A stretch of 64,000 nt of DNA from Neobacillus notoginsengisoli (GCF_003515685.1 NZ_QWEG01000001.1:434001-498000); one strand, 5' to 3'; shown: positions 9,031-16,896, counted from the stretch's first letter. Notes: generated from the letters alone by a model not told the origin. Translations and numbers: made by a program.

Positions 9031-9522
9031 ATGGAAGAAACAATCGAAAAAGCGATACAAGATATTTACCCTGATGATTTCGCGTGGTGTTACGGGTGTG
9101 GCCGACTGAACGAAGAGGGCCACCAGCTTCGTACGGGTTGGCAGGGCGATCAAACGGTTACTATTTATACACCTGAATCAAAGTATATGGGAATTCCAGG
9201 TTTTCTTTATGGTGGGATGATCGCCTCGTTCATTGATTGCCATGGGACGGGATCCGCCGCACTTGCTTTACACCGGAAGAATGGGAACGAAATTGGCGAT
9301 GGGACAGCACCGCCAAGGTTTGTCACGGCCAGCCTCAATGTGGAATTCCTTAAACCAACGCCACAAGATGTGCCGCTAAAAGCAATTGGAACTGTTGAAG
9401 AAATCCATCCGAAGAAATGGAAAGTTCGTACAGAAGTATTTGCAAATGATCTTCTTTGTGCCCGTGGAGAGGTCGTTGCAGTCGTCATGCCTAGTACATT
9501 TATGCAAAGTAATGATCAATAA
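9031..9522 (+). CDS. PaaI-like hotdog-fold thioesterase
   Basis: A 163-residue protein from the ATG at 9031 (AGGAGA eight bases upstream); the longer frame from 8965 has no ribosome binding site. CYGCGRLNEEGHQL near the N-terminus and FLYGGMIASFIDCHGTGSA in the middle are hallmarks of the PaaI/YbgC-like hotdog family: the cysteine pair with the following N-x-x-G, then the G-G-x-x-A-S-x-x-D helix that carries the catalytic acid. The product probably hydrolyses an acyl-CoA; the substrate cannot be read from the sequence. Monocistronic, with a terminator after it. Confidence 0.85.
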   Translation: MEETIEKAIQDIYPDDFAWCYGCGRLNEEGHQLRTGWQGDQTVTIYTPESKYMGIPGFLYGGMIASFIDCHGTGSAALALHRKNGNEIGDGTAPPRFVTASLNVEFLKPTPQDVPLKAIGTVEEIHPKKWKVRTEVFANDLLCARGEVVAVVMPSTFMQSNDQ

Positions 9523-9571
9523 GATTTTGGTACCTGGGCATTCCGTATGGGATGCGGGCTCTAATGAAGAG

Positions 9572-9597
9572 AAAAAGGACCGGATTGGGTCCTTTTT
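9572..9597 (+). terminator. rho-independent terminator
   Basis: AAAAAGGACC (9572-9581) pairs with GGTCCTTTTT (9588-9597), a perfect ten-base stem ending in T. Confidence 0.85.
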
Positions 9598-9679
9598 GCG
9601 TATGTGAAACTGCTATTGCCAATAACTGGCTCTACAACTATGATAAAGATATAAAACAATGGTAGAGGGGGATATTTTT

Positions 9680-11746
9680 ATGATCCCGGCAAAATTAGAG
9701 CCTATTTCAATCATTCCGGCAAGAACCGTGGAATCCATTATAGACTGGTTCGAACACAATAAACGGTCGTTTTATATACTGGGTTTGTCCTATCTTAGGA
9801 GCCAGAAGCAAATGGAAGAGGTTTTTTACCGCTGCATCTTAAAAGTACATAAGGAGTTGCCCCGCTTGAAGGAAGACGCATCTTTCAAAATGTGGGTGAC
9901 ATCGATTTTTATTCAATCCTGCCGGGAGGTTTCACGGGATGAAAGTTTACAAGCTTCAGAGAAAAGTGAGCCGCGCCCGGATTTATTTACCGCGCTTGAT
10001 CAGTTGAAAGAGTCTGAGCGGGAAGCGGTCATTCTTACATATATCCAACAATTTTCACAAGAACATGCAGCCTATCTTCTCCAAGTTTCGGAGGACGAGC
10101 TGAAAAAGGATTTGTTTTCCGGAATCCAGAAGATTAAAAAAGAGCTCGGCTATGGGAGGAGCAGTCATGGCTGTAAGGAGTATTATCAAAATTACATCGA
10201 TTATTTTGAAAGAACACTGGACCGGCCGGAAAAGGTGGACTTCGAGATTCATGTTTATCATTGCCAAAACTGCCAGGAGGATTTGGCTGCGTTTCAGGAT
10301 ATCATCTTCTTGATGGTTGATTTTGCCGAAAAAGCTGAGGACTTTCATGTTCCTTCCAATCTTCTGGAGAACGTCAAAGCCAGGCTGGCCGAAATGGAAA
10401 CCCAAAGACATCGGAAGAACAAGAAACGAATCAAAATGGGGATTGTTGTGGCAAGTGTTTTGATCTTGATTATAGGAATCGAATTTTTTACAGGGTCTTT
10501 TCGCAACACCTACTATGCCTATGCGGAAAAAGATCAGGAATTGCGTCCTTTTTTGCAAAAGGGATTTGGAAAAATGCTGAATCTTAAAGCTGAGAACGAC
10601 GGGGTAAGAATTACAATCAAGAGCGCGGTTGCGGATGATATTCAGACGCTCATTTTTTATGAAGTGGAAGATAAGGGTGGGGAGCATCAATATATAATCG
10701 ATAGCTTTGAAGGGGTTTCTGTGCAGAATGAAAGTGAAATCATGGGTTTTGCAGCACAATCAAGGTACTATCCCCCTGACCTTACATCTGGAGTGAATAG
10801 TAAAGAAAAGAACGTTTATCAAGGCAAGATGAGCCTCAGGCCAATAAGACATGATAACGGAATCATCAAACTTAGGATTACAAAGCTTCTGAAATTAATT
10901 CCTGATCCCTCCAGCCCATTTGGAGTGGACTTTTTCAGGACCACGGCGTCTGAAACAGGGGAGTGGAGCTTTGAAATCCCCGTTACAAAAAAACCTTCTT
11001 CCGAATATGAACTGGATGAAGTAACAGAAATTGCAGGCATTCCAGTTCGATTTGATAAGTTGATCATCGCTCCGACAACGACGGTTCTGCAATATGCCGT
11101 TAGCCATGAACAGCCAGAGAAACGGCTCGATTCTCTGAATTTTGGCGTGATGGAAGTAAACAATAAAAAGTTGAAACCGGATCTATATGGAAGTACGTAT
11201 CTAGACGGACATTTTGACGGAAATTGGGCGGGTTTACAGCAATTCTTTGAACCAGTTTTGGATGAAAAGCCAAAAGAGGCCACTATCCATTTCAATTCAG
11301 CCAATTTATCGATTATAGACGAGAAAATCATTGAACTAACTGCTTCTCAGCAATATCCGCATACCTTTGAATATGCCGGCAGCACTATCACGATTGATAT
11401 GCAAGAAATTGGCCAGTCTAAAAAGATTGTCATAAGCAATTTTGAAACGAAGAATCGGGCATATGAGTATCTTCAAATAGATTTCATGGATGAAAATGGG
11501 TATGGAACTGGGCTCACGATGGATACTGAAGGAATTATCGTTGATAAAAACGGGGTTGAATACGATACAAATGACCCCTCGATTTCATATGAAAAACTCG
11601 AAATGCCACGTCATTTCACCACAGTCCAAAACATCATGGCGGACAGTCAGAATGGTGGAGGGAATGAGATTCCGAAACGTCTCGTGATTCGGGGTTACAA
11701 TACAACAAGGTATTTGGATGATGTTGTGAAGCTTACCTTGAAATAA
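9680..11746 (+). CDS. ECF-like sigma factor fused to zinc anti-sigma, membrane helix and DUF4179/DUF5643-like ectodomain
   Basis: A 688-residue fusion; the ATG at 9680 follows AGAGGGGG by eight bases. Residues 15-160 resemble an ECF sigma factor (region 2-like helices, then ESEREAVILTYIQQFSQEHAAYLLQVSEDELKKDL in the position of sigma region 4). Residues 191-198 are HVYHCQNC, an exact H-x3-C-x2-C anti-sigma zinc motif. A basic stretch (RKNKKRIK) and one membrane helix (about 252-270) lead to a 410-residue outer domain like the DUF4179 and DUF5643 regions attached to Bacillus anti-sigma factors. Sigma and anti-sigma are normally separate genes. Here they are one chain, so the sigma part would be tethered to the membrane unless cleaved. 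No partner gene adjoins it. Confidence 0.75.
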   Translation: MIPAKLEPISIIPARTVESIIDWFEHNKRSFYILGLSYLRSQKQMEEVFYRCILKVHKELPRLKEDASFKMWVTSIFIQSCREVSRDESLQASEKSEPRPDLFTALDQLKESEREAVILTYIQQFSQEHAAYLLQVSEDELKKDLFSGIQKIKKELGYGRSSHGCKEYYQNYIDYFERTLDRPEKVDFEIHVYHCQNCQEDLAAFQDIIFLMVDFAEKAEDFHVPSNLLENVKARLAEMETQRHRKNKKRIKMGIVVASVLILIIGIEFFTGSFRNTYYAYAEKDQELRPFLQKGFGKMLNLKAENDGVRITIKSAVADDIQTLIFYEVEDKGGEHQYIIDSFEGVSVQNESEIMGFAAQSRYYPPDLTSGVNSKEKNVYQGKMSLRPIRHDNGIIKLRITKLLKLIPDPSSPFGVDFFRTTASETGEWSFEIPVTKKPSSEYELDEVTEIAGIPVRFDKLIIAPTTTVLQYAVSHEQPEKRLDSLNFGVMEVNNKKLKPDLYGSTYLDGHFDGNWAGLQQFFEPVLDEKPKEATIHFNSANLSIIDEKIIELTASQQYPHTFEYAGSTITIDMQEIGQSKKIVISNFETKNRAYEYLQIDFMDENGYGTGLTMDTEGIIVDKNGVEYDTNDPSISYEKLEMPRHFTTVQNIMADSQNGGGNEIPKRLVIRGYNTTRYLDDVVKLTLK

Positions 11747-11749
11747 AGG

Positions 11750-11793
11750 AACACTCACAAGCTTTGGTTTTTCAAAGTTTGTGGGTGTTTTTT
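11750..11793 (+). terminator. rho-independent terminator (probably bidirectional)
   Basis: A 17-base imperfect stem, AACACTCACAAGCTTTG (11750-11766) with CAAAGTTTGTGGGTGTT (11773-11789), and a T-run. It lies between the convergent sigma-fusion gene and the MerR gene and can serve both. Confidence 0.85.
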
Positions 11794-11833
11794 AGTAATG
11801 AATTTCTTTCGGTGCCTATACGGTTCAATTTTT

Positions 11834-11861
11834 GCAAAATCAGAACCGTCCCCAATTTGCC
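11834..11861. repeat. 28-bp dispersed repeat forming the 3' end of the MerR gene
   Basis: A 28-base sequence containing AGAACCGTCCCC is identical to the copy at 13417-13444. On the minus strand it encodes the last codons (NWGRF and TGA) of the MerR regulator. The core GGGACGGTTCT also occurs in the terminator-like elements at 22961, 35344 and 38053. Confidence 0.8.
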
Positions 11862-12592
11862 ATGGCTTCTTCAAGGAAAACGATGACCTCTTTGTTAATA
11901 GGATACAAGTTCAAATCAGAGGAAGTCTCCTCTGATTTCCGTGCTTCCCAGAATTTGTTGGCCAATTCTTCGTTTCCTTTAAAGGTTTCATTGGATAATA
12001 GAAGTGCATCCTCCGCAATCAATTGGGCTGCGCGAGATGAAGGTGTTTTCCCTTCCTCTAAGCATAGCTCGACCCGCTTGATTAAATTAATCCACTTTCC
12101 GACTTGCTCTGGATTGTCCTCCATTTTTGGAATCTGCTCTATTAAGGCGGTTTGTTCCTCTTCGCTGAATAATTTTTCAAAAGCCTTCTTTTTTCTTTGC
12201 TGCATTAATAATTGATTTTCTTCTAAGAGAAGAGGCAATAACTGATTCCACTGAATATCACCTTCCAGCTTTAGTATATTGATCAGTGTATTTGTATGTT
12301 CAAGGGATGTCTGCAATTGTTTGATGTTGTTTTCAAGCTGCTCTTTATGAATGGCAAGCGTTTTTTCAATCGTGATTCGGCTAATTATTTTTTTGATATC
12401 CTTTAACGGCAATGAAGCGGCTTTTAGAAGGAGAACCTTCTCGAGCAGCAACATATTCTCAGGGGAATAATACCGCTTCCCGTTATCCTCTTTTAATACT
12501 GGCTTCACAAGCCCGATTTGGTCGTAATATCGAAGGGTACGCAAGGATAAATTTAGTTTTTTGGCAACCTCTCCTGTTGAAAAATAACTCAT
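11840..12592 (-). CDS. MerR-family transcriptional regulator
   Basis: A 250-residue regulator. The N-terminal winged helix is typical of the MerR family: FSTGEVAKKLNLSLRTLRYYDQIGLVKP, then KRYYSPENMLLLEKVLLLK. Next come a dimerising coiled coil (about 75-120) and a C-terminal effector domain that resembles the TipAS-like domain of the multidrug/peptide sensors, without cysteines for metal. GGGGGATTTG precedes the ATG. It is divergent from a CPBP protease gene, and the shared 92-base spacer holds a promoter with the 19-base spacing typical of MerR targets. The gene's last five codons and stop lie within a dispersed repeat, so its C-terminus may not be ancestral. Confidence 0.9.
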   Translation of the reverse strand: MSYFSTGEVAKKLNLSLRTLRYYDQIGLVKPVLKEDNGKRYYSPENMLLLEKVLLLKAASLPLKDIKKIISRITIEKTLAIHKEQLENNIKQLQTSLEHTNTLINILKLEGDIQWNQLLPLLLEENQLLMQQRKKKAFEKLFSEEEQTALIEQIPKMEDNPEQVGKWINLIKRVELCLEEGKTPSSRAAQLIAEDALLLSNETFKGNEELANKFWEARKSEETSSDLNLYPINKEVIVFLEEAMANWGRF

Positions 12593-12616
12593 AAAACAAA
12601 TCCCCCTAAATAATGC

Positions 12617-12647
12617 TTGCAGGTTACGTTACGTAACCATTTAATCT
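12617..12647 (+). promoter_or_regulatory. MerR-type promoter with 19-bp spacer and dyad operator
   Basis: TTGCAG (12617-12622), a 19-base spacer and TAATCT (12642-12647). The spacer contains the inverted repeat GGTTAC-GTTAC-GTAACC (12622-12638). An overlong spacer with a dyad between -35 and -10 is the known arrangement at MerR-activated promoters. It points toward the CPBP gene, so MerR of this locus is the likely activator. Confidence 0.75.
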
Positions 12648-12684
12648 GAATGTAGCACAGTTTTATTATAGGGGGAATCTTGTT

Positions 12685-13380
12685 TTGAAGAAAGAAACTT
12701 TCTCTTCGATGGAGTGGTCGTATAAGGAGCTTGGGCTATTACTATTGCTTACTCTTGTCATTGTTCCTGTTGGAATTGAATTTTTATTGCATGATTTTCT
12801 TTTGCAAATATTTCAAGATAGACTTTATTCTGGGACGGCTACAGGTTTTGTGATGGCGGTTGTGTTTACATTAAGCGTTTATTCCATTGCGATAAAACCC
12901 AAACAACTAAGATGGGATGCAGTAGGGCTGCGTTCCTTTTCCGGTACCTATTGGAAGTGGATGGTAGTTTGGACTGTTGTTTTAATAGTAGCCAGTTTAC
13001 TCATCGTACTACTAATGGAGATATTTCAGATAGGTATAGATAACATGAAAACAGAATCATTGAAGGCAAATTTGAATTGGTTTACTTTTAGCGTCGGATT
13101 TATCTCTGCAGCTATCATTTCTCCATTATACGAAGAAATCTTTTACCGCGGTTTTCTCTATAAATGGTTTAGGATGAAATGGGGAGTAAGCACTGGGTTA
13201 ATCATTAGCTCTATTATCTTTACGATTGTCCACATCCCGACTTACAACACCCTGCCTGTAAACTTCATTTCTGGAATAATATTTGCATGGACATATGAGA
13301 AAACTGGTTCGGTTTTGCCTGCAATGATTATTCATGGAACCTTTAATGGGATTGCCGTTATTCTAGCTGCCTTTGCTTAA
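12685..13380 (+). CDS. CPBP-family intramembrane metalloprotease
   Basis: A 231-residue polytopic membrane protein with about six helices, starting at a TTG (AGGGGGA upstream). All CPBP (Abi/CAAX protease-like) motifs are present: YEEIFYRGFLY (EE-x3-R), FTIVHIP (F-x3-H) and HGTFN (H-x3-N). These residues bind the catalytic zinc in the membrane. The gene is divergent from the MerR regulator and has its own MerR-type promoter, so it is probably induced by the ligand of that regulator. Substrate unknown; family members act in CAAX-like processing, bacteriocin immunity or stress proteolysis. Confidence 0.9.
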   Translation: MKKETFSSMEWSYKELGLLLLLTLVIVPVGIEFLLHDFLLQIFQDRLYSGTATGFVMAVVFTLSVYSIAIKPKQLRWDAVGLRSFSGTYWKWMVVWTVVLIVASLLIVLLMEIFQIGIDNMKTESLKANLNWFTFSVGFISAAIISPLYEEIFYRGFLYKWFRMKWGVSTGLIISSIIFTIVHIPTYNTLPVNFISGIIFAWTYEKTGSVLPAMIIHGTFNGIAVILAAFA

Positions 13381-13416
13381 AATGTAGTTTGAGTGCAAGG
13401 CACCGTTCCAATCTTA

Positions 13417-13444
13417 GCAAAATCAGAACCGTCCCCAATTTGCC
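13417..13444. repeat. 28-bp dispersed repeat, second copy
   Basis: Identical over 28 bases to 11834-11861. The two copies flank the MerR/CPBP pair in the same orientation, one at each gene's 3' end. The preceding bases (ACCGTTC) pair with GAACCGT inside the repeat, so it can form a hairpin and may act as a terminator for the CPBP gene. Confidence 0.8.
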
Positions 13445-13526
13445 TCTTTTTAATAGTAATAGCTTGAAAGTGTTATTACACTTTTGAAATATTCTCCTTT
13501 TCTTTGTAATAGAAATAGTTTGCTAG

Positions 13527-13543
13527 TGTAACATGTTTGTTAC
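13527..13543 (+). promoter_or_regulatory. WalR (YycF) box
   Basis: TGTAAC-ATGTT-TGTTAC matches exactly the known WalR consensus of two TGT(A/T)A(A/T/C) hexamers separated by five bases. It lies 50 bases before the yocH-like start. In B. subtilis yocH is a WalR target, so gene identity and site support each other. Confidence 0.8.
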
Positions 13544-13592
13544 ATTGAGTTGTTATGATGTTTTTAGCAAAAAAAGTAAAGGGGACTAGATT

Positions 13593-14183
13593 TTGAAAAA
13601 AACAATCTTAAGTTTATTGACTGCCTTTGTAGTGCTTTTCGGATTTTCGAATGCCTCTTTAGCCGCTGGAAATACATATAAGGTGCAAAAAGGTGATACT
13701 CTTTGGGGTATCTCGAAGAAAAATAAAGTAACTGTTCAGCAATTGAAATCATGGAACAAATTAAAGTCAGATAGAATCCACCCGAATCAAGTTTTAATAC
13801 TTAGTGGCGTGAAAGCGGCTGCTGCAAAAAAGCCCGCTGTCAAAGCAGCACCAGCGAAGAAGCCTGTTGCAAAAGCAGCAGCACAAAAGAGATACAAAGA
13901 AATTACTGTTAAAGCAACTGCCTACACAGCCAACTGCAAAGGCTGCAGCGGCATCACCTACACAGGTATCAACCTGAAAAAGAACCCGAACGCGAAAGTC
14001 ATTTCCGTTGATCCAAAGCTAATCCCGCTTGGATCAAAAGTATATGTGCCAGGTTACGGCGAAGCCATTGCCGGCGATAAGGGTTCCGCGATGCGCGGAA
14101 ATAAAATTGATGTGTTCATCCCCGACCGTAAAAAAGCGCTCCAGTGGGGAACGAAGACGGTTAAGATTAAAGTGTATTACTAA
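13593..14183 (+). CDS. yocH: secreted LysM-3D cell-wall protein, YocH-like
   Basis: A 196-residue secreted protein starting with TTG after AAAGGGGA. Order: signal peptide (cut near ASLAA, residue 25), one LysM peptidoglycan-binding domain (YKVQKGDTLWGISKKNKVTV to HPNQVLIL, residues 29-71), a flexible Ala/Lys/Pro linker (about 73-100), and a C-terminal 3D domain (ATAYTANCKG, VISVDPKLIPLGSKVYVPGYG, GNKIDVFI) with the three aspartates that name it. This is the YocH architecture with one LysM instead of two. The 3D fold resembles MltA/RlpA-type lytic transglycosylases, so muropeptide cleavage during wall growth is likely. A WalR box lies upstream. Confidence 0.88.
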   Translation: MKKTILSLLTAFVVLFGFSNASLAAGNTYKVQKGDTLWGISKKNKVTVQQLKSWNKLKSDRIHPNQVLILSGVKAAAAKKPAVKAAPAKKPVAKAAAQKRYKEITVKATAYTANCKGCSGITYTGINLKKNPNAKVISVDPKLIPLGSKVYVPGYGEAIAGDKGSAMRGNKIDVFIPDRKKALQWGTKTVKIKVYY

Positions 14184-14366
14184 TAATCATGAGTCCGCTG
14201 GATTGTTATAAAGGATTCCGTTTTCGGATGCATGATTGATAAATAAGAAATGACGTGTGAATTGGCGCACGTCATTTTCTATATTTATCAACGATTTGAG
14301 ATTTGTCATAGGGATTGACAATAAATAAGAGTGGATTTGCCTCTAGAAAAGAAGGAGGGAATTTTT

Positions 14367-14729
14367 ATGCTATTTATGTTGGTTGTCAAAGCTTCGAGGA
14401 ATTCGGAAGCCGGAAATCTTCCGAGCCCTGAGCTCATGGAAGCCATGACGAAGTACAATGAGGAATTAGTTAAGGCAGGCGTACGGGTTATGGCTAAAGG
14501 ACTTCATCCAAGTTCAAATGGGCTTCGGATATCGTATCCGAAGCCAGGGGAAAAGCCGGTGATTACGGAGGGCCCATTTACGGAATCGAAAGAATTGATT
14601 GCCGGATTCATTCTGATTGATGTGAAGTCGAGGGAAGAAGCCATCGGGTGGGCAATAAGGATGCCGGACCCGCAAGGACATGGGGAAGGCCAGATTGAAT
14701 TGCGTCAAGTATTTCAAGCGACTGAATAA
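14367..14729 (+). CDS. YCII-related (DGPF domain) protein
   Basis: A 120-residue protein. The ATG at 14367 follows AAGGAGGG by six bases, which decides against the earlier ATG at 14331. The sequence MLFMLVVKASRNSEAG, then PGEKPVITEGPFTESKELIAGF and a C-terminal IELRQVF, is typical of the YCII-related family with the DGPF-type motif (here EGPF). Members are dimeric alpha-beta barrel proteins, often encoded next to ECF sigma factors; their activity is mostly unknown. The sigma fusion lies 2.6 kb away, not adjacent. Confidence 0.85.
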   Translation: MLFMLVVKASRNSEAGNLPSPELMEAMTKYNEELVKAGVRVMAKGLHPSSNGLRISYPKPGEKPVITEGPFTESKELIAGFILIDVKSREEAIGWAIRMPDPQGHGEGQIELRQVFQATE

Positions 14730-14775
14730 GCATCCTCCTCCAAGTGAAAACTACAAAAAACTCTGGAGGAAAGCA

Positions 14776-14943
14776 ATGAATCACAAAAAAATAAAACATG
14801 AAGAACCCCATAATCAAAGCAACGTTAAAAAAGACGAGCGATTCGAGTTAAGTGAAACAGATATCGGACTGGAAGCGGTTGAGAAAGGTACTGATTTTGC
14901 GGAAGGGGATCAAAATAATCCTCCGCATTGTGGTGGTTTATAA
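14776..14943 (+). CDS. small hydrophilic protein, function unknown
   Basis: A 55-residue protein from the ATG at 14776, five bases after GGAGGA; the frame is open further upstream, overlapping the DGPF gene, but without a start signal. The sequence is hydrophilic and acidic (KDERFELSETDIGLEAVEK) and ends in PPHCGGL with a single cysteine. It is probably co-transcribed with the DGPF gene 46 bases upstream; a strong terminator follows. No family recognised. Confidence 0.6.
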   Translation: MNHKKIKHEEPHNQSNVKKDERFELSETDIGLEAVEKGTDFAEGDQNNPPHCGGL

Positions 14944-14953
14944 TAGGTTAAAC

Positions 14954-14995
14954 AAGAGGCTGTCCCGAAAATCCTCTAGGGACAGCCTCTTTTTT
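14954..14995 (+). terminator. strong rho-independent terminator
   Basis: AAGAGGCTGTCCC (14954-14966) pairs perfectly with GGGACAGCCTCTT (14979-14991), with a T-run. Confidence 0.95.
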
Positions 14996-15189
14996 GTGTC
15001 TGCATGATTGTGGGGAGAACTTCATATAAATTTATAGACTATTTGGCTTTTTATCTACCAAGGAGAAGCGCCCCATTGGCCAAGGTAAGTCATGGGGAGT
15101 ATGTTTCCGGGATGGCAACTGCGTAGGCAAAAGAACGAAACATCAGAGATTTGTAAGCAGTGAAATCACATGAGATAAGGAGAATGAAC

Positions 15190-15648
15190 ATGCCAAGGGG
15201 AGTTTACAGCATCGATTTGAAGGTGCCGATTGAAAAAGTATGGAGATTTGTAGGTTCAATTGATAATTGGGCGCCACTTGTCCCAGGTTATATCGAACAT
15301 AAAATCATAAGCGATAAGGAATCTACATGGGCCTTTAAAGGGGACTTTGGTTTTATGAAGAAAACGATTAAATTGAAAGTTGATATTACAGAGTGGAATG
15401 AGCCTGTCCTTGTCACCTTTGACCTGACAGGACTTTCCGATAACTTTGCCGGAAATGGCTATTTTAAAGCGGAAAAGCGAAACGGTTCCTCCACCCGAAT
15501 GACCGGCTGTCTGGACATTACCGCATACGGAATAAAAGGGCCAGTGGCGAACAGCATTCTGAAAAATTTCGTTCCGGAAACCACAGAAGAACTGACAACT
15601 GCCGTTGCGAAAAAAATCTTGGAAATTGAAAATGCTAGCTTGATTTGA
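15190..15648 (+). CDS. CoxG/SRPBCC-family protein
   Basis: A 152-residue protein; ATG at 15190 lies seven bases after AAGGAG, while the ATG at 15184 is too close to it. VPIEKVWRFVGSIDNWAPLVPGY is the typical start of CoxG-like SRPBCC (START-like) domains, followed by alternating strands and a C-terminal helix (PETTEELTTAVAKKILE). CoxG of carbon monoxide dehydrogenase clusters recruits the enzyme to the membrane, but no cox genes are near, so this is a stand-alone lipid- or ligand-binding member. Thirty-six bases upstream of tgl, possibly in one transcript with it. Confidence 0.85.
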   Translation: MPRGVYSIDLKVPIEKVWRFVGSIDNWAPLVPGYIEHKIISDKESTWAFKGDFGFMKKTIKLKVDITEWNEPVLVTFDLTGLSDNFAGNGYFKAEKRNGSSTRMTGCLDITAYGIKGPVANSILKNFVPETTEELTTAVAKKILEIENASLI

Positions 15649-15684
15649 ATACAGATGAACAGCCGGTTAGAAAGGGGGGATAAT

Positions 15685-16515
15685 ATGATCCAAATCTCAG
15701 GGGTCCCGTTTAAACAAAATGAACATTGGCAGCTTGGGAGTATTGAGAAAACAATTATTCAGAAGATGAAGGATGCTCCCGTCACTTATTCTTATTATTC
15801 AGAGAATGAATTGTTATTTGAACTTAAAGTGCGAAAAAACATTATCCAAAGTGCGAGAGAAATGGACAAAAGTCAAGCAGAGTTTACAACCTTTGCCTAT
15901 GCCCGCTGCAATCCTAAGTACTGGCAATTAACGAAAGCAGGCGGATTCCTTTTAAGACCGGATGTGCGGCCAGCTGATGCGATTCTGGATATTTTTCGAA
16001 ACAGTTCGCTCTATGCATTTGAATGTGCAACAGCTATTCCAATCATTTATTACCATGCCATTTTGAATAGTATTGGCAACGATTTATTTAATTCACTTTT
16101 TCAAAATTTGTATCTTTATAGCTGGCATACAGACACCGACTTAGGAATCGTCTCCTTTTACTCCAATGATTTTTTGCCTGGAGATGTCTTATACGTTAAT
16201 AATCCCGACCTTGATCCAAAAACACCATGGTTTAGAGGTCTTAATGTGGTAGTCCTTAATGATGGAAGATTTTTTGGACATGGATTTAATATAAGGACAC
16301 CCAAAGAAATCATTGAAATTCTAAATACAAAAAGAAAACCGGGCAGCCATCAATCAGCTTATATCACAAAATTAGTAACAACGCCCTCTTTTAAGGATTT
16401 ATTTAGAGTGGCAAGCTGGCATAGAAGTGGTGGAGCATATAAAGTGCAGCGTCCAATCGTGCACCATGGCAAAAATTCCATTTCATATGCTCACTACCTT
16501 TATTATTCAATGTAA
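15685..16515 (+). CDS. tgl: protein-glutamine gamma-glutamyltransferase (spore coat transglutaminase)
   Basis: A 276-residue protein clearly homologous to Bacillus Tgl, which cross-links spore coat proteins by epsilon-(gamma-glutamyl)lysine bonds. The catalytic cysteine is C114 in YAFECATA, followed by IIYYHAILNSIGNDLFN and YSWHTDTDLG with the active-site histidine region. AAAGGGGGGATAAT precedes the ATG at 15685. The product is about 30 residues longer than the 245-residue B. subtilis protein as I remember it, with an extra C-terminal tail (SWHRSGGAYKVQRP onward). It is expected to be made late in the mother cell, though I could not identify a sigma-K promoter. Confidence 0.92.
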   Translation: MIQISGVPFKQNEHWQLGSIEKTIIQKMKDAPVTYSYYSENELLFELKVRKNIIQSAREMDKSQAEFTTFAYARCNPKYWQLTKAGGFLLRPDVRPADAILDIFRNSSLYAFECATAIPIIYYHAILNSIGNDLFNSLFQNLYLYSWHTDTDLGIVSFYSNDFLPGDVLYVNNPDLDPKTPWFRGLNVVVLNDGRFFGHGFNIRTPKEIIEILNTKRKPGSHQSAYITKLVTTPSFKDLFRVASWHRSGGAYKVQRPIVHHGKNSISYAHYLYYSM

Positions 16516-16626
16516 TATCTTGTCATTTCCAATCCGTGATATTTACCCATTTTTTTCTAGACGGGCTCCAAACACACCTCCCAGAGTATGATATAAGTAA
16601 TTCCTTACATGAAGGGAAGTGTGATC

Positions 16627-16896
16627 ATGTATTCAAACGTTAACGCACCACCGAATATTGCTGCAAATATTGGTCCAAACATTGCCCCAAACATCGCTCC
16701 AAACATCGCTCCAAATATTGCCCCAATGCCTATGTATACAGCTCCTGCTTATGACTATGGATGTGTGTCTCCAGTTTATAGTTATGGATGTACAGCTCCT
16801 GTTTATGGCTGTCGAAATGATTTTGTCTTAATTGTCGTATTGTTTATTTTACTTATCATTGTAGGAGCAAGTTGTTACAGCTTTTGCAAATGCTAA
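16627..16896 (+). CDS. YjcZ-like sporulation protein with NIAP repeats and Cys-rich segment
   Basis: An 89-residue protein. The C-terminus, FVLIVVLFILLIIVGASCYSF, is the hydrophobic signature of the YjcZ family of small sporulation proteins. The N-terminus is unusual: a short asparagine-rich tandem repeat (NIGP, then NIAP four times) and then a Tyr/Cys segment (DYGCVSP, SYGCTAP, YGCRND) with three regularly spaced cysteines, plus two more at the very end (CKC). I favour the ATG at 16627 over that at 16609 because GAAGGGAAG precedes it. Located right after tgl, which fits a coat role. Confidence 0.7.
   Translation: MYSNVNAPPNIAANIGPNIAPNIAPNIAPNIAPMPMYTAPAYDYGCVSPVYSYGCTAPVYGCRNDFVLIVVLFILLIIVGASCYSFCKC

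Noticed and set aside
10055-10759. 234-codon ORF on the minus strand
   Set aside because: Lies entirely antisense to the sigma-fusion gene, has no ribosome binding site and no recognisable protein features.
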